Below, in pieces: positions 44,980 through 57,259 of a stretch of DNA of 64,000 nucleotides. The notes beneath the pieces are model-generated. The model made no database searches. It worked only from the letters and a program-made list of their open reading frames with translations, and had not been told where the DNA came from. The position numbers and the translations under genes were made by a program. The stretch is from the NCBI GenBank assembly GCA_948099385.1, contig CANUEZ040000182.1, forward strand, positions 20,957,501-21,021,500, in the 5' to 3' direction. The DNA comes from Fasciola hepatica. Taxonomy: Eukaryota > Platyhelminthes > Trematoda > Plagiorchiida > Fasciolidae. How positions within the stretch are numbered: position 1 is the first letter of the stretch; every line of letters starts with the position of its first letter.

Positions 44980-47900
44980 TGGGTTCATCACTGACCCTTC
45001 TCTCAGAGTTCCCTCCCTTTTATTCAACCTTTGTCTTCTGTTCTTAACCACCCCTCTGTGCCCCATCTATCCATCCATAATGCTCCCACGAATAACACGG
45101 TCGAAACTCGCAACGATTCACTGTCAAATAGTATCGGGAATAATCCTCTGTCTGGTAACTCACATTTTTTCAAGCCTCGTCAGCCTCTGAATCTCGGCTC
45201 CTTCAACGTACGTACACTCATGCAGGTCGGTCAGCAGGCGTTCCTGGCGCTCACAATAGATTCTCTGAAGATTGATGTCTGCTGATTAGGTGAAACGCGT
45301 ATACAGGATTCGAGCAGTGTAATTCAACGAACTGCTCCTGGTATCTCATCGAGGTATTTTCTGCGCACTTCAGGAGACGAAGTAGCTCGAGCTGCGGGTC
45401 AATGTGGTGAAGGAATAGTCTTGACTGACAAGCCTGAGGCTGCCCTTTTAGACTGGATCCCTGTTAACAGTCGTTTATGTGCTGTGAGACTCCAGTGGTC
45501 AGTCGGCGTTCGAAAGGATAGTTGTGTTAAGCGAAATTTGTTCGTGATCTCGGCGAACGCCCCAAAAGACTGCAGCTCAGACTTGCAGGAAGATGAGTTC
45601 TATGATGCCCTCGCCACCCTCATTCGCAGCAGTAAAGGTTCTGACATTGTAGTGCTAGCTGGCGATTTTAATGCACAAGTTGGCAAACTTAGTGTGTCAG
45701 AAGCCTGTTTAGGTGGGCGTTGTGCTTTACCAGCTGAGCGTACAGATAATGGGGATAGACTTCTCCAGTTTTGTGCAGACAATCGATTGTTCTTGTCCAG
45801 CACCAATTTCCGACACAGCTCGAGTCGCACAGCGACATGGTGCTCTAACTCTAAAGGTACTTTGAGTCAAATTGATCATATCGTCATAAGCTACCGGTGG
45901 CGCAGTTCTGTTCAGAACTGTAGATCTTACTGGTCTACGTACGTAGAGTCGGACCATGCCTTAGTTTTAATGCGATTATCTCTCCATCTCCATGGTCATC
46001 GTTGCAAACCGCAAACCCGATTAGCCGTGCAACGTTTGTGTGATCCAGAAGTACGCACCCGTTACGGGCAGAAGTTAGCGCATTGGCTAGGATCTACGAC
46101 GACCAGTAATGTAGATGAGCATTGTGTTCGTATCAAACAGGCGATGCACGTGGCAGCAGGTTTTGCCTGTGGTCCTAGATCTGTTGTACATCAAGGACAC
46201 TGGATCTCGCAAGAGTCGTTGAGTATAATGGAGCAAAAGCGTCAGCTCTCGAACCGTAAGGAGATGAATAAGATGCGAAGAAAGCTGCAAAGGCAAGTTA
46301 CGAAAAGCCTTAACAATGATCGCGAAAAATGGTGGGTCAAGGTAGCCGAAAGAATGGAAATAGCAGCTGCTTCAGGTAACAGTCAAAGACTGTTCAAACT
46401 TATTCGTGACACCGGTGGATGACGCATCCAGGTCAGCGAAACGATTTGCGATAGGAATGGAGAACCCATCCATGGCAAACAGCAAAGGTTTGACCGTTGG
46501 GCCGAATACTTCAAGGAACCGTTTAGCTGGCCGCAGGCTAGTGTAGTTACTCCCGTGTCAACAACTGCGACTCCTTGGGTGGTATCACTTGAGCCTCCAT
46601 CAGAAGTAGAAGTAGAGTCATGCATTCGATCGCTAAAGCAGGAGAAAGCGGCAGGTCTCGACGAACTGCCCCCAGTTCTTTTCAAACTGGGTGGGAATGT
46701 TTTGATAAAACCACCTACCGCTTTGCTCTGTGACATTTGGAACGAGGAGCGTATTCCGTTAATATGGAGTGAGTCATTGATTGTTCTCATCTTCAAGAAG
46801 GGAATACGGAATGACTGTAATAACCATCATGGGATTAGCTTAATTCCGATAGTCACCAAATTATTAGCCTCAATTCTGCTGCATCGTCTTACACCGGCTT
46901 GCGAGAGGAATGTCCGTGAACAGCAGGCTGGATTCCTCCCGGGTCGAGGATGCATCGACCAGATCCTTACTCTTCGCCGACTACTTGAAACGCGTCACAC
47001 GCACCGCCGACCGACAATAATGATTTTCTTAGACTTGAAAGGCGCATTCGATTCAGTTGATCGAACAGCGCTTTTCAGTGCTCTTCATCGAAAAGGTATG
47101 TTCCAGAAGTTCGTGAACCTATTGAGATCATTGTATTCTTATACTTCTGGCCGCGTTAGGGTTTACGGTGAACTATCCGGTCGGTTCGAAACGACCAGTG
47201 GTGTTCGACAGGGACGCCCTTTGTCTCCATTCCTGTTCAACTTCGTCATGGACGAAGTAATGGAGAGTGCGCTGCAAAATCTTCAGGATGTAGGCGTAAA
47301 ACCAGGAAATAGTGGAAAGCTGTGTGACCTAGATTACGCAGACAATGTTGTCTGCTTGTTCGAATCCACGGAACATGCTCAACGTGCACTAGGTAGACTC
47401 TCAAGAGCTGTAACTCCATTCGGCATGAGCTTTGCCCCTTCAAAGTGCAAGCTGATGTTCCAAGACTGGACGTCAACGATTCCGAGGTTGATGCTCGATG
47501 GGGAGGTGTTAGAAGTTGTCGACCACTTCACCTACCTCTGCAGCAGCGTGACTACGGATGGGAGCACAGTAGTTGAGGTGAGCACGCGGGTATCCAAGGC
47601 TCGAGCGGCGTACGCTGGACTGAAGCACTTGTGGCGTCGATCTGATATTTCACTGAAGTTGAAAAGTCGTGTATACTGTGCCGCAATGCGTTCAGTTTTG
47701 TTGTATGGTTGCGAAACTTGGAGTCTGCGTGCTGAAGATATTCGTCGTCTTGAGGTTTTCGACCACCGATGTTTACGTAGTATCGCTAAGATTGGGTGGA
47801 TTAGCCGAGTAGGCAATGCTGAGGTCAGAAATCGAGTATTGGGTACTAATTCGAAGAACGTTTTGTTCCAGCGTATCTAGATTAGTAGACTTGGTTGGGG

Positions 47901-48378
47901 CACGTGTTACGTATGTCTAACACACGTCTACCGTGTCGCGTCTTATTCTCCGTTTCTCCTAGGGAGTGGAAGAAACCACGTGGAGGTCAAAAGATGACGT
48001 GGCGGAGAGGAATGAGGAAATGTACAGAAGACTTAAGAAAAGTAGGTGCTTCAATTCTTCGTGGTTGGGGTCCAAAAGATCCGTCTACCAGTTGGCTGGT
48101 GACACTGAAGGATATGGCAGGGAACCGCGAACAGTGGCGATCGTGTTGTCACTTTCTGTCGAATCAGAATGACTGATCGATGTTTGTTTGTACAGTTAGA
48201 CTGTGTATTCTGTGTGTTGGCTGCTAGGGCATTCTTTCCTTTTCCCACCCATGTAGGTCCAGTCCCTGTCCATCTTCTAAATTCATACTTTCTAATTCAG
48301 CCTGCAACATGGCGAGAAAGACAGTGGTCAGTGGAGCTTGCCCTACTGTTTAACGCTGTACGATGATGATGATGATGG
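44980..48378 (+). mobile_element. RTE-type LINE, near full length
   Basis: A single-ORF non-LTR element: N-terminal SFNVRTLMQVGQQA, an apurinic endonuclease, a reverse transcriptase and the RTE C-terminal LGHVLRMSNTRLP block, ending in a short (GAT)n tail at 48362-48377. RTE elements characteristically end in brief tandem repeats. The 5' end is approximate. It is the best-preserved RTE copy of the window, with three stops and one frameshift. Confidence 0.88.
45031..48176 (+). pseudogene. RTE ORF: endonuclease and reverse transcriptase
   Basis: One frame from 45031 to 47880 is broken by TGA 45283-45285, TGA 46420-46422 and TAG 47878-47880. A one-base shift near 47897 leads into the last 90 codons (end 48176). 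Endonuclease: GETRIQDSSSV, IPVNSRLCAVRL, LAGDFNAQVG (about 45657-45686), IDHIVIS and SDHALV (about 45950). RT: QEKAAGLDELPPVLFK, QQAGFLPGRGCIDQILTLRR, FLDLKGAFDSVDR and TSGVRQGRPLSPFLFNFVMD. The catalytic box is YADN (47335-47346) instead of YADD. The C-terminus has LLYGCETWSLR and LGHVLRMSNTRLPCR, typical of RTE. The protein nicks the target and reverse-transcribes element RNA. Confidence 0.9.
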
Positions 48379-48379
48379 T

Positions 48380-49298
48380 GTTCTTTTTGGAGTCATTCAC
48401 TGGTACACCAAGAGCAAAAATCAACGGACATTTACTTCAAACTTGTGACTTATTAATAAGTTTGAGTATGAAAACTGTCTTCCACATGTCCAAGAGGCAG
48501 AGTGAACAAGGCTTTCAAAAATAATCGGATGTCCGCTTAGAGGGCACTCAGGGGACGGCCATGCCTTGTGCTACCTGGATATAGATGTGCTATAAGGATA
48601 CCCCGACAGGATCGGTGCTGTATGAGAAATATTATCGACAGTCGTCCTGATCAGATCAGGTACCTTACTTGGGCATCGTCACTTACCGATCCGGAACGTG
48701 GGCTTTATGATGAGGATCCAAACTTATCATACAACGAAACGTCCGGCTTCGTCTTGAAACGTTTTTGGTTTTAGTCCTCCAGCATGACATGGCAGCGAGT
48801 TCTTCAAATTAATCGCTCTTCTGGAAAAGTCCAAGTAGTGCGACGTTCGTCTTATAGTTTACTGAATGTTACCCGATTATCACTTCAATGAGCAAGAAAA
48901 AATGGACTTTTAAAAAATTTGCTAGATGTATCTAGTAAAAAATCCGTATATCAAACTAATTTCTGTTTTGATGTGCTGGAAAACGTTTGTTTCACCATCC
49001 TCCTTGGGATATTTGTGTGACGGCCTAATGTTCCTTTGGGCCGTAGACCAACGTTAGTTTAGTCGATTGCCACTTTATGTGTGTCAAAGCACGCCCCTCG
49101 CATTCATGATCTCAAACGGGGACTCCGTCTGCAGTTAATTCACCGTCTCGCCCCGTATTATTCGTCGAATGCAAACTGAGTTTCATCCGAACTTTTGGTA
49201 AAATTGAACAATAAGAAAATACCTTTGTAGTGCTCCCAACAGTCATTACGTTTATGATACTTTAAACTCTCAAGCGTCAGTGTTTTGTTGGATAAAGC
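48380..49298. other. No gene seen
   Basis: No coding frame or repeat recognised. Confidence 0.3.
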
Positions 49299-49299
49299 C

Positions 49300-49605
49300 T
49301 ACTATATATATATATAATATTATGCATAGTGTTTTATTACGTGCTCGCGCATGAGTACAGTGAATGGGGTACATACTCCATAGCCACGAAGACCCACTGC
49401 ACTGTTAAGGCTAACCGGTAACCAGACCCTGAAAATTGGAGTCGAGGTACACATAGGGTCCTCATGGGTCAGATGTGGTAAATATCCGGCCGACATCAGA
49501 TTACTGTTCACCACCTAAGTAAGTGGTGATGGCGGGGATTCGGATTTCGGACCTCCGAAGTAGTAATTAAACGCCCCAACCCACTCAATCACCGTATGCA
49601 TATTT
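49300..49605 (-). mobile_element. tRNA-derived SINE
   Basis: On the minus strand, TGATTGAGTGG (49591-49581) fits the tRNA A box and GGTCCGAAATCC (49553-49542) fits the B box at tRNA-like spacing, with a GAATCCCCGCC continuation. A ~220-nt unrelated body and an AT-repeat tail (49301-49325) follow. It would be transcribed by RNA polymerase III and mobilised by a partner LINE. Confidence 0.6.
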
Positions 49606-49800
49606 ATATAATAGTGGCTTGACATCAATCATGAGACCAACGCAACAAAATCAAATACAAAACGAGGAGGGGACGAGAAGTACAACGTGACATATGGAGT
49701 AGTTAGTAAAAAAAGAAGTTAAATGTTGTGATTTTTTATTCCTAACAATACACTTCTATTTACGTCTTTTTATCATTTTTTGTTTGAGAGATTTTTATGT
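49606..49800. other. No gene seen
   Basis: AT-rich spacer between the SINE and the 3' end of an RTE fragment. Confidence 0.3.
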
Positions 49801-51200
49801 TTATGTAGCACGGGAGTTTAGCAGGCAAATTGTATAAAATTCGCACTTCTGACTTCTATTCTGACCTATGTCCTCCGACGCTTCCATCCAACGACACCAT
49901 TCATCCCTTGAACCCCACCCAAGAAAGTGAGAAGCATCAACCAAAGCCAGTGCAAATACGAGTTTCTTCATGCCCCTACTCCATGTCATGGCCTGACCGC
50001 CGTGTCACTTCTCCCATTCTGGCCCAGGAAATGCAAATAAAGCACGGAAGGGTAGACAGTGGACATGTCCAATCCACCAGAGGTGGTATAGAGCGACCAC
50101 AAAGAGCGGATACCAGTTCCAAACACACGAAAGCTTACCCCGTCATTGCTCACATGATACTCCCACCAGACACGACCAATGCTTCGGAGACATGGATTAT
50201 CGAAAACAGAAATATGCCAGGCATCCTCAATCTGGAGTAGTCAGGTCTCGCAACTGTAGAGTAAAACTGCGGATCGCAGCGTTATATGCTTATCACCTAA
50301 GAGAGAGCCGGATGTCTCGGCGGCGCCACAGGTGTCGTAGCTTGGTGAAAACTGCTCTAGCCCTCGCTGTTCGTGAACTGATCTCCACTCTAACATCATC
50401 TTTGGCTGAGATCAAGCTCTTAAGGCACTCAAAGTCATCGACTGACTCCAAATGATTGTCCTTAAGGGCAAATGCAAGCCCCAGCTCCTGACAGTCTTGC
50501 AAAAGCACTGCACTTGGAAGGCGCAGTCCATACCATATATGGATATCTCTGTGGCCAAGCGGTTCAGAGCGTTTAAAATGCTCATTCATTGTTGATCGTC
50601 AAAGCGGTATCATCAGCTTACTTCAAGTCAAACACTGTATTCCCTAGAAGGAGTTCAACTGTACCGTCTGGAAGACTATATAAGACATTTCGCGGGACAT
50701 CCTCCAGGCTAAAAGTGAAAAATGGGCATGTGGAACAACCTTGTTGTACCACACTGGAGACGAGAAAAGTGGGCAAAAATTGGCCATTGGATCTAACTGG
50801 ACCTGAAATGTGTCAATAGAATCATCTGAGGGGAGACTTAAACTCATCAGATACTCGATTAGCAGCACAATAGTCCAGCCCTATTGACAGTTTCGAAGGC
50901 CGCGCGAATTTCTAGGGACACGACGATCGTAGATCTTTAGAAGGTATGACGGTGCTGTAGCAGCTTTCGGAGGGTGAAGACTTGATCAATACATCCTCGA
51001 CCGGCGCGAAACTCAGCATGCTTCTCATGAGTCTGTTCCTCACGGGTTTGGTAAGACCTTCGAAGTATGGCAGGTACAAGCAGAATTGACGCCGTTGGGA
51101 TACAGACGATACCCCTTTGGCGAGCACAGTCACTGCCTGAGACCTTCCAAAGGATGGGAACAACAATCGATTACCTTTGCAGGGATGGAACATGCTCGAA
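49801..51200 (-). pseudogene. RTE reverse transcriptase fragment
   Basis: Read on the minus strand from about 51060: RAGRGCIDQVFTLRKLLQH and VVSLEIRAAFETVNRAGLL, matching GRGCIDQILTLRR ... DLKGAFDSVDR of the RTE at 46.9 kb. These are followed by QQGCSTCPFF (remnant of the RQG.PLSPF block), LKYADD-like text with a stop, FTKLRHLWRRRDIRLSLR near 50320 and the C-terminal GHDMTWSRGMKKLV block at 49989-49801. Multiple frame breaks. A 5'-truncated, old insertion. Confidence 0.78.
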
Positions 51201-51204
51201 ATTC

Positions 51205-54150
51205 CACTTTTGAGAACGAAACATGAAATTCTTTAACAAGTTTTACTCCGTCATGTTTAGAAAGGGCTGAGGGAAAGCTATTATTTTCCAGCACTTTTTA
51301 ACGTCCTAGGTGTTGTATCCCGACTTCATCAAGGAGAAGGAAGGCACGTTTGTACGGGTGAACGTGTATTCTGTAGGAACGTACGGCAAGTGCCAGTACG
51401 GGCAAGCAATTTAAAACGCAAACACTTATGCACATGCGTGAGTCAACGACGTCTGCAAACGAAAGCTTATGACAATTGTGCAGTCTGATTTAGCCGTGCT
51501 AGGTCGTGCAACACTTTTCATAATCTGATTGGTTAGTGCTGTCTGGGACGAAATGCGACAAACATCAAGTGCATACATATGTACGACTGCAGGCGTATGT
51601 CCATGATTGCACGGGGTGTATATCAAGCGTGCGTGTGTGAGCACATGACTGTTTAGGACGAAAGCAACACTAAGAATTGGATTTCCCCGCGGATCTTGGC
51701 CTCTGTGGGCGGATCAGTCGAAAAGAATCCCTGAGCATATGCCGGAAGAGCAACGGGAGAAGCTGAATTGGCGAACCGTCAGCTTCACAGATTGTTTCAC
51801 CCACACCTAGTAGCTTTCTACGGGTGAATTGTACGAGGTACAACAGTTTATGGATATTCAACATGGCGGCAGCACGTTCCATATCTGTTGCGCGTTGCGA
51901 CCACCCTATTTTGCGGTATTCAGGAAGACTTGTGTTAAGCGCACATCTTGTTGCGAACCATGTTTCATTTTCTCTACTTCCAGCCGAGATCGATTGACGT
52001 GCGTTGAGAAGGCTCAGAAATTCAGCAAAATGCCGGGGTCTTTTGGCAGGAAAAGACAGGGGACAACTTCAAAGACCACCAGAATACAATGCATTCTTAA
52101 CGAGCCACCAGTGCTAGCTTAGGTTGTCAATTCGAGCTACAACTAGCTTTGCAGCTACTGCTTGTTAGAAGACGAAAAACGAGTTGAATAGGAAGTTTAT
52201 CGCAGTCTAATGGTCGTTGCAGCATGCGTTTGGGACGCTCACCGCAGCACATGGATAGTTTTGGGCAAATTAGGGTGTGGTCGGAGTCAAGGTGAGTGCT
52301 ACAGTACGAACTGCAGTCTTGTGTGCTGCCCCACCATTTGTGTCTTGTGGCGATGTGGCTGATCTGGATCCACGTGACGTACCGGCGATTGGTGCGTCTG
52401 AAGTTCGTGCTAGCACAAAACAGGCGATGGCCGGAGCACAGGAAAAATACCCGTTCCCCGTTTTCCTAGCGGCAGGAATCTAGCCCAAAAGAGTCTGTTG
52501 AATGCATCTCGCTCGATGACAGCTGACCCACTCTAGAATTCTTAGCGCCTGCCAAAATCACGATATAAGTCCGGTTTGCTCCACGTGGGAGGTCACGTCT
52601 AGGCTGCAATCTTTGGGCGCATACGACAAAATGACAAACAAGTTGCGTTTACTGGGGCAGGGATTTCTCACTTTGCACGAACCTCTAAGTCCCAATATGC
52701 ATAAATGTCCGTTGACTGGAATCAAGCCCACTGAAAAATTTTCGTTTTATCTCTTCCTCAAATATTATTATTAGAATATTTTTATGATGATCGTAACCGT
52801 ATAAGCGACGCTTTAAAGTACAACTTGAACCACATGGAATTTTTCTAGCTGGCCAAACTAAGAACGGTCGCTATTTATGTGTCCCCAAATAACTCTGACT
52901 ATATCAAATAATGCCACAGCTGTGCATAAGCCATCGAGTGCTTAGAAGCGTCCGCATCAGAGCAGAGAATGAGAGATCTTTTGGCCACGCATTGGCAACA
53001 TGTCCACAACAGGCTGAAAAAAAATTAGGCCAGTTTTTACAGAAGCTGATAACATTGACCAGAGGCTGTGGTTTCAGATCAACAATAGAGTGGAAGAGCC
53101 GAGAGTACGCTATATGAGACGCTTTTGAAACTAGACTTTGTTCCTTTGCGGTGAACCAACCTCATTAGAGGAAATTTAACTCCACCTACTTACTGCCTTC
53201 GAACAGGCGCGATCCACAGAAATGGCTCACTGCCAGCCACGGGTAAAGCGGTCGGAAAAAGAATCCAAGATAGAATTTGACATTTAATGAGTCAGAAAGC
53301 GCAGTTCACTGAAGAGTAACAATGCCTCATAAAACCGGCTATCCTACACAGATTAACTACAGTCACGAAGAAAGCTGACAATGCCCAAAATCCTGAAGTA
53401 AGTAGCAAATTGAGGAGCTACTTACCTAGCACTCGTCGTGAATCTGCGATTTTTGTCGCAAAATTCACTCACAACTTTGTTGTGATAAGCGTATCACTCA
53501 GCGCAAAAACAGAAGATAAAAGCCTTGAATTGAAGTTTTATTGGACTCGTTATTCAAGCACAACCTGAAAATGAATGAAAAGGTTAATTAGGGTGTTTAC
53601 AGTGAAAATGCGAAGAGACAACGCTGAAAGTACATGACATTCTTCCCTACTGGGGAAAGAGACGAATGCTTTCAAGCGTCGAAAGCCATTTTTATAATTA
53701 TCAAAATGCAGACCAAAGCGGGAATGTAATCAGGGATTCAATTTTCTGGACTTCCCAGAAAATATAGTCGAGTTGATTACTGTTGCTGGATAATAAATTG
53801 TATGACATGATCAACTGCGTCTGATGTATTTTGTAAAGAGTTATGAACGGTGGTAGACAGTGGCATATTGATTGAACAATCGGGGCCCGGGGTATATTGA
53901 ATTTTGAAAGGATTGTCCTCTTTGGTTGTAAAAACTGACACTGGAACTGTTGGTATGTTCTACCTTCGCTGGAAATAGTTGTCTGGCTGGAACGGTCTCC
54001 TCTCGGCCACTAAAGAAACTTACTCAGTGAGCTCCGCTTCATCTGGCAGTGGGTTGTACTTTGATGTGTGAGAATTTCTCCTAACGAGATCACGACCCGG
54101 GGTTGATAACCGATTTGGCTTGGTGATAATGGTCACGGACTTGCGACAGC
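51205..54150. other. No gene recognised
   Basis: Only short frames, for example 51829-52122 and 52277-52483. No domains, microsatellites or alignable repeats were noticed. Confidence 0.3.
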
Positions 54151-54159
54151 ACAGTTACA

Positions 54160-54690
54160 CTGGACCCTTGGTAGACAACTGAATGTCTCACCAGCGCCAC
54201 AGATAATTGAGTTTGGGCAAAGTCAGGTGCATCTTCTGTATACGCGATGACACCCCATCCGTTATTTGACTATTTGGTGCAATGCAGTTGCCCAACTAAC
54301 AAACATTATTTACATCAGCTACAGCACCACCTGCCAACACAATGTTGAGTGTTAAGCCAACCCAGTTCTACAGCAACATTTGACTCTTCCAAGGTGCAAA
54401 GTGCATCTCAAACATCGCTACATTGTTGTTCAGACTACCTAGAAAGGGTTGCAGCTTATCTGGATCTTCGCTCAGAAGTACAATATCGTTCGCGTATTCC
54501 AAGTCAGCAGTTTACTGCCTTAGCCACAGATCAATGCCACTATTGTCGCACGAGGACAGAGCTATCTCAAGAACCACTTAAACACGAAGTTGGAGAGTAG
54601 GGGTGATAGAGGATGAGCCCGACTCACGTCACTTGTCGTGATGAACTCTGGTGAAATGTCGCCGTAAACACAAACTGAGCCTCAACTGTT
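54160..54690 (-). pseudogene. RTE reverse transcriptase fragment
   Basis: The minus strand reads TTSDVSRAHPLSPLLSNFVF, DLEYANDIVLLSEDPDKL (near 54515-54465), MHFAPWKS and LPKLNYLWRW. These are the palm and following blocks of RTE RT. The catalytic box is YAND. About 54310-54568 is nearly identical to 59975-60232. Confidence 0.75.
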
Positions 54691-54699
54691 CGTATACGA

Positions 54700-57080
54700 C
54701 CACGTGTTTAACTCCAACGCCTACTGAAGACAAAGAAGTCGCGCAGGGCTGCATCGTGATGATGATCTGCAGAAACGGCTTTGGAGTTACACTCTTTAGC
54801 CACCGAAATAAGATTTTGAACAGGCTGGTGGAGAGTTTGTCCATCTTCTTGATTGTGTGTGAAGGGTAAACAGCTGGAGAATATTTTGTCTTTTCGGCCG
54901 AACGTAAATCCTCTGTAAATCAGAGATGACGGATTCAGACGTATCGCAGTGGGGGATAAATTCATACATCAGAGGCGAATCGTAGTTGATCAGTGTGGTA
55001 CGTATAACTGGTCGATGACATCTGATTGAAAGCAAGAAGCTAGTGGGTGTTTTGTGTCAGTGTCTTACGGCATCAGGTGCATGAGTTTCCGCTTCTAAGC
55101 GATCCGGCTTTAGAAAACGGTATATTGTCAAAAAGTCTGGTTAATTTCTCTAACCACAATCGTATCGGTCAACACATGATCGGAAGACAAAGTTCTTGAA
55201 TCGGCGCTCTATCAGACATGTTTTTTTAGTACGGCCTGAAGCGGAATGGAGCGGATCAATAGGATGTATGCAGTGAAAATGAGAGCGAACAGAGACAAAA
55301 TATGTGACGGCCGTTATTTTCTGCTCCCGTCTGACGTTCTTCATTTGTTCAAAAATATGGAAAATAAAATCGGGCAGTCCGTCATCGTCCCTGCAGACGA
55401 TAAATTTGCCCTAGGCTTGGAAACCTACTCCCGAAATGTTGTCATCACAGCAAAACCTAGAATGAAAGACCGTTTGCCAACTTGCCAACATCTTCCCTCA
55501 GTGGACTGCACCATTTGGCCACTGAAAAGGAGGCACATGCTACCATAGAATTATTTTGAATCTAGCGCCACTATCTCATCGGCACGCCTTTTCAGATCAG
55601 AGGTCTGTTGCGTTCATGCTGGAGCTCCATTGCAAAAGGGGAATAATATCTGACAAGATCCAAGGCTGTTGAATCGAACTGTCTCGTTAAGATGTTGACT
55701 TGGCATATCACAAAGAAAGGACAAACTAGCTACGTATGCGCTATCCCGCATCTGTAGCACAACGTTGTCTAGTAAATTGAATGATCGAGAACTTCATGAC
55801 TAACTCTGTAACTCGGGAGATTTCAGAGTGTTTTTTTTTCTTCTGTGTCGGAATCTACCTTTCTCGATGGAGTTAATACGATCAATGACGTCTCGATTTA
55901 TTGCAAGCAGTGAAGTGAAACTTGGACGCCATGAACCGTTTGGACTGTACATCACTATCACACATCCATTTTGAGAAATGGAATGTGGATTTTAAGGACC
56001 CTTTATTACCAGTATTAATGCATACGTGTTGACTATTTTAGATGAATAATATCGGTTTCCGTTCGTTTTTGCCATCTCCGCTACCGTAATCGACCGTTGT
56101 TGTCAGCTTTCTGCACCCTGTAGATCGTCGGTTTGCATCTGGTTGAGTTTCGTTCTTCTTGCCCTTAGGCGATGTGACGGTCCTCCCATCACAAAGTTAC
56201 TTAGGTTAATAGAACATCTCCCAATGACCCTCCAGGTAAAGAACAGTCATAAAAAACGAAAGGAGGCAATCACCCTCGCCTTAGAGTTCAAGGGCCATGC
56301 AGTGCCTCAGTGATAAGGTGTTCTTTTAGACACTCTTCATCCAGTTTGATCTCTATTATGCACAGTCATGAATGCCACTGTCTACAAGCGACTCTTCTAT
56401 AATCGAAGGTCAACTGCATGGATACCAATACCTAGCTGACTTACTATGTCCGGTCCCGTTGTTCTTTGTCGCAATGTAAGGTAAAGTTGTTTTTTGTTTC
56501 CTCAATGGAAAGAATAACTCAACCTAGCTTATTAACTTGACATCGGGGATTGGAATCAGTCGATACCTGCACAAGACGAGGACCCTGGTGAAAATGCTCA
56601 GATTCAATTCGCTGACAGCATACCTAGCTCACACTATCCTACATCAAATAACAATGACACAACACAAACAGATACTCCTTGTACCACAGACCCGTCATCA
56701 CTTTGCACTCAGTAACAAAGAACGCAATTTTATAAGGTACGTAACAAAGAAGCGTAACCTCATTCACATATTCCCCGAGTCAATCATATCGATCGGGGAG
56801 GACGTACTTCAAAACTATGTTTTTACATCGCTCATAATTGTCATTCTATTCGTTCTCTTTTAAGCTCTCATGCATTGGTTGTTTGTACAACAAAGCTTAT
56901 TGGACGGCTTTCCTTGTACTCTTTCTTTATATTGCCTCTTTGTCGGACCTGACGACAATGACCTACTATACTTATGACACCCATTGATTTTGAACATCTG
57001 ATGCAACACTTATTTGAATGCTTCAGACGTGAACACTTCTATTCGAACAGAACGAAGTTATGCTGATGTATTCATGTGTT
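54700..57080. other. No gene recognised
   Basis: A clean 100-codon frame at 55246-55548 has no recognised domain and no splice context. No repeats noted. Confidence 0.3.
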
Positions 57081-57087
57081 TTTTCAG

Positions 57088-57257
57088 ACTCACAAAATGC
57101 ATCCGCAGAGCACAAACGGTGAATTATTCTCATCCAGTTACGAAGGAAAACTCATGCAGATTCTTTCTGTGGAAATGGCCAGGATACGACTTTCATCGGA
57201 GACAACAAACCCAAGAGATTATGAGAGAATACTCGTTCGTTTCAAAATGCAACCCAG
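57088..57257 (+). CDS. Candidate host-gene exon
   Basis: 170 nt are flanked by an acceptor with pyrimidine tract (TGTGTTTTTTCAG|A) and a donor (CCCAG|GTATTC). The frame inside is fully open and protein-like: MHPQSTNGELFSSSYEGKL, then LMQILSVEMARIRLSSETTN, then ERILVRFKMQPR. It is unlike the transposon proteins around it. I do not recognise the family, and no partner exons were identified. It would start in phase 0 and end in phase 2. It could be chance. Confidence 0.35.
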
Positions 57258-57259
57258 GT

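Noticed and set aside
55246..55548. 100-codon plus-strand open frame
   Set aside because: No domain, splice signal or repeat similarity recognised; length alone is not enough in 64 kb.
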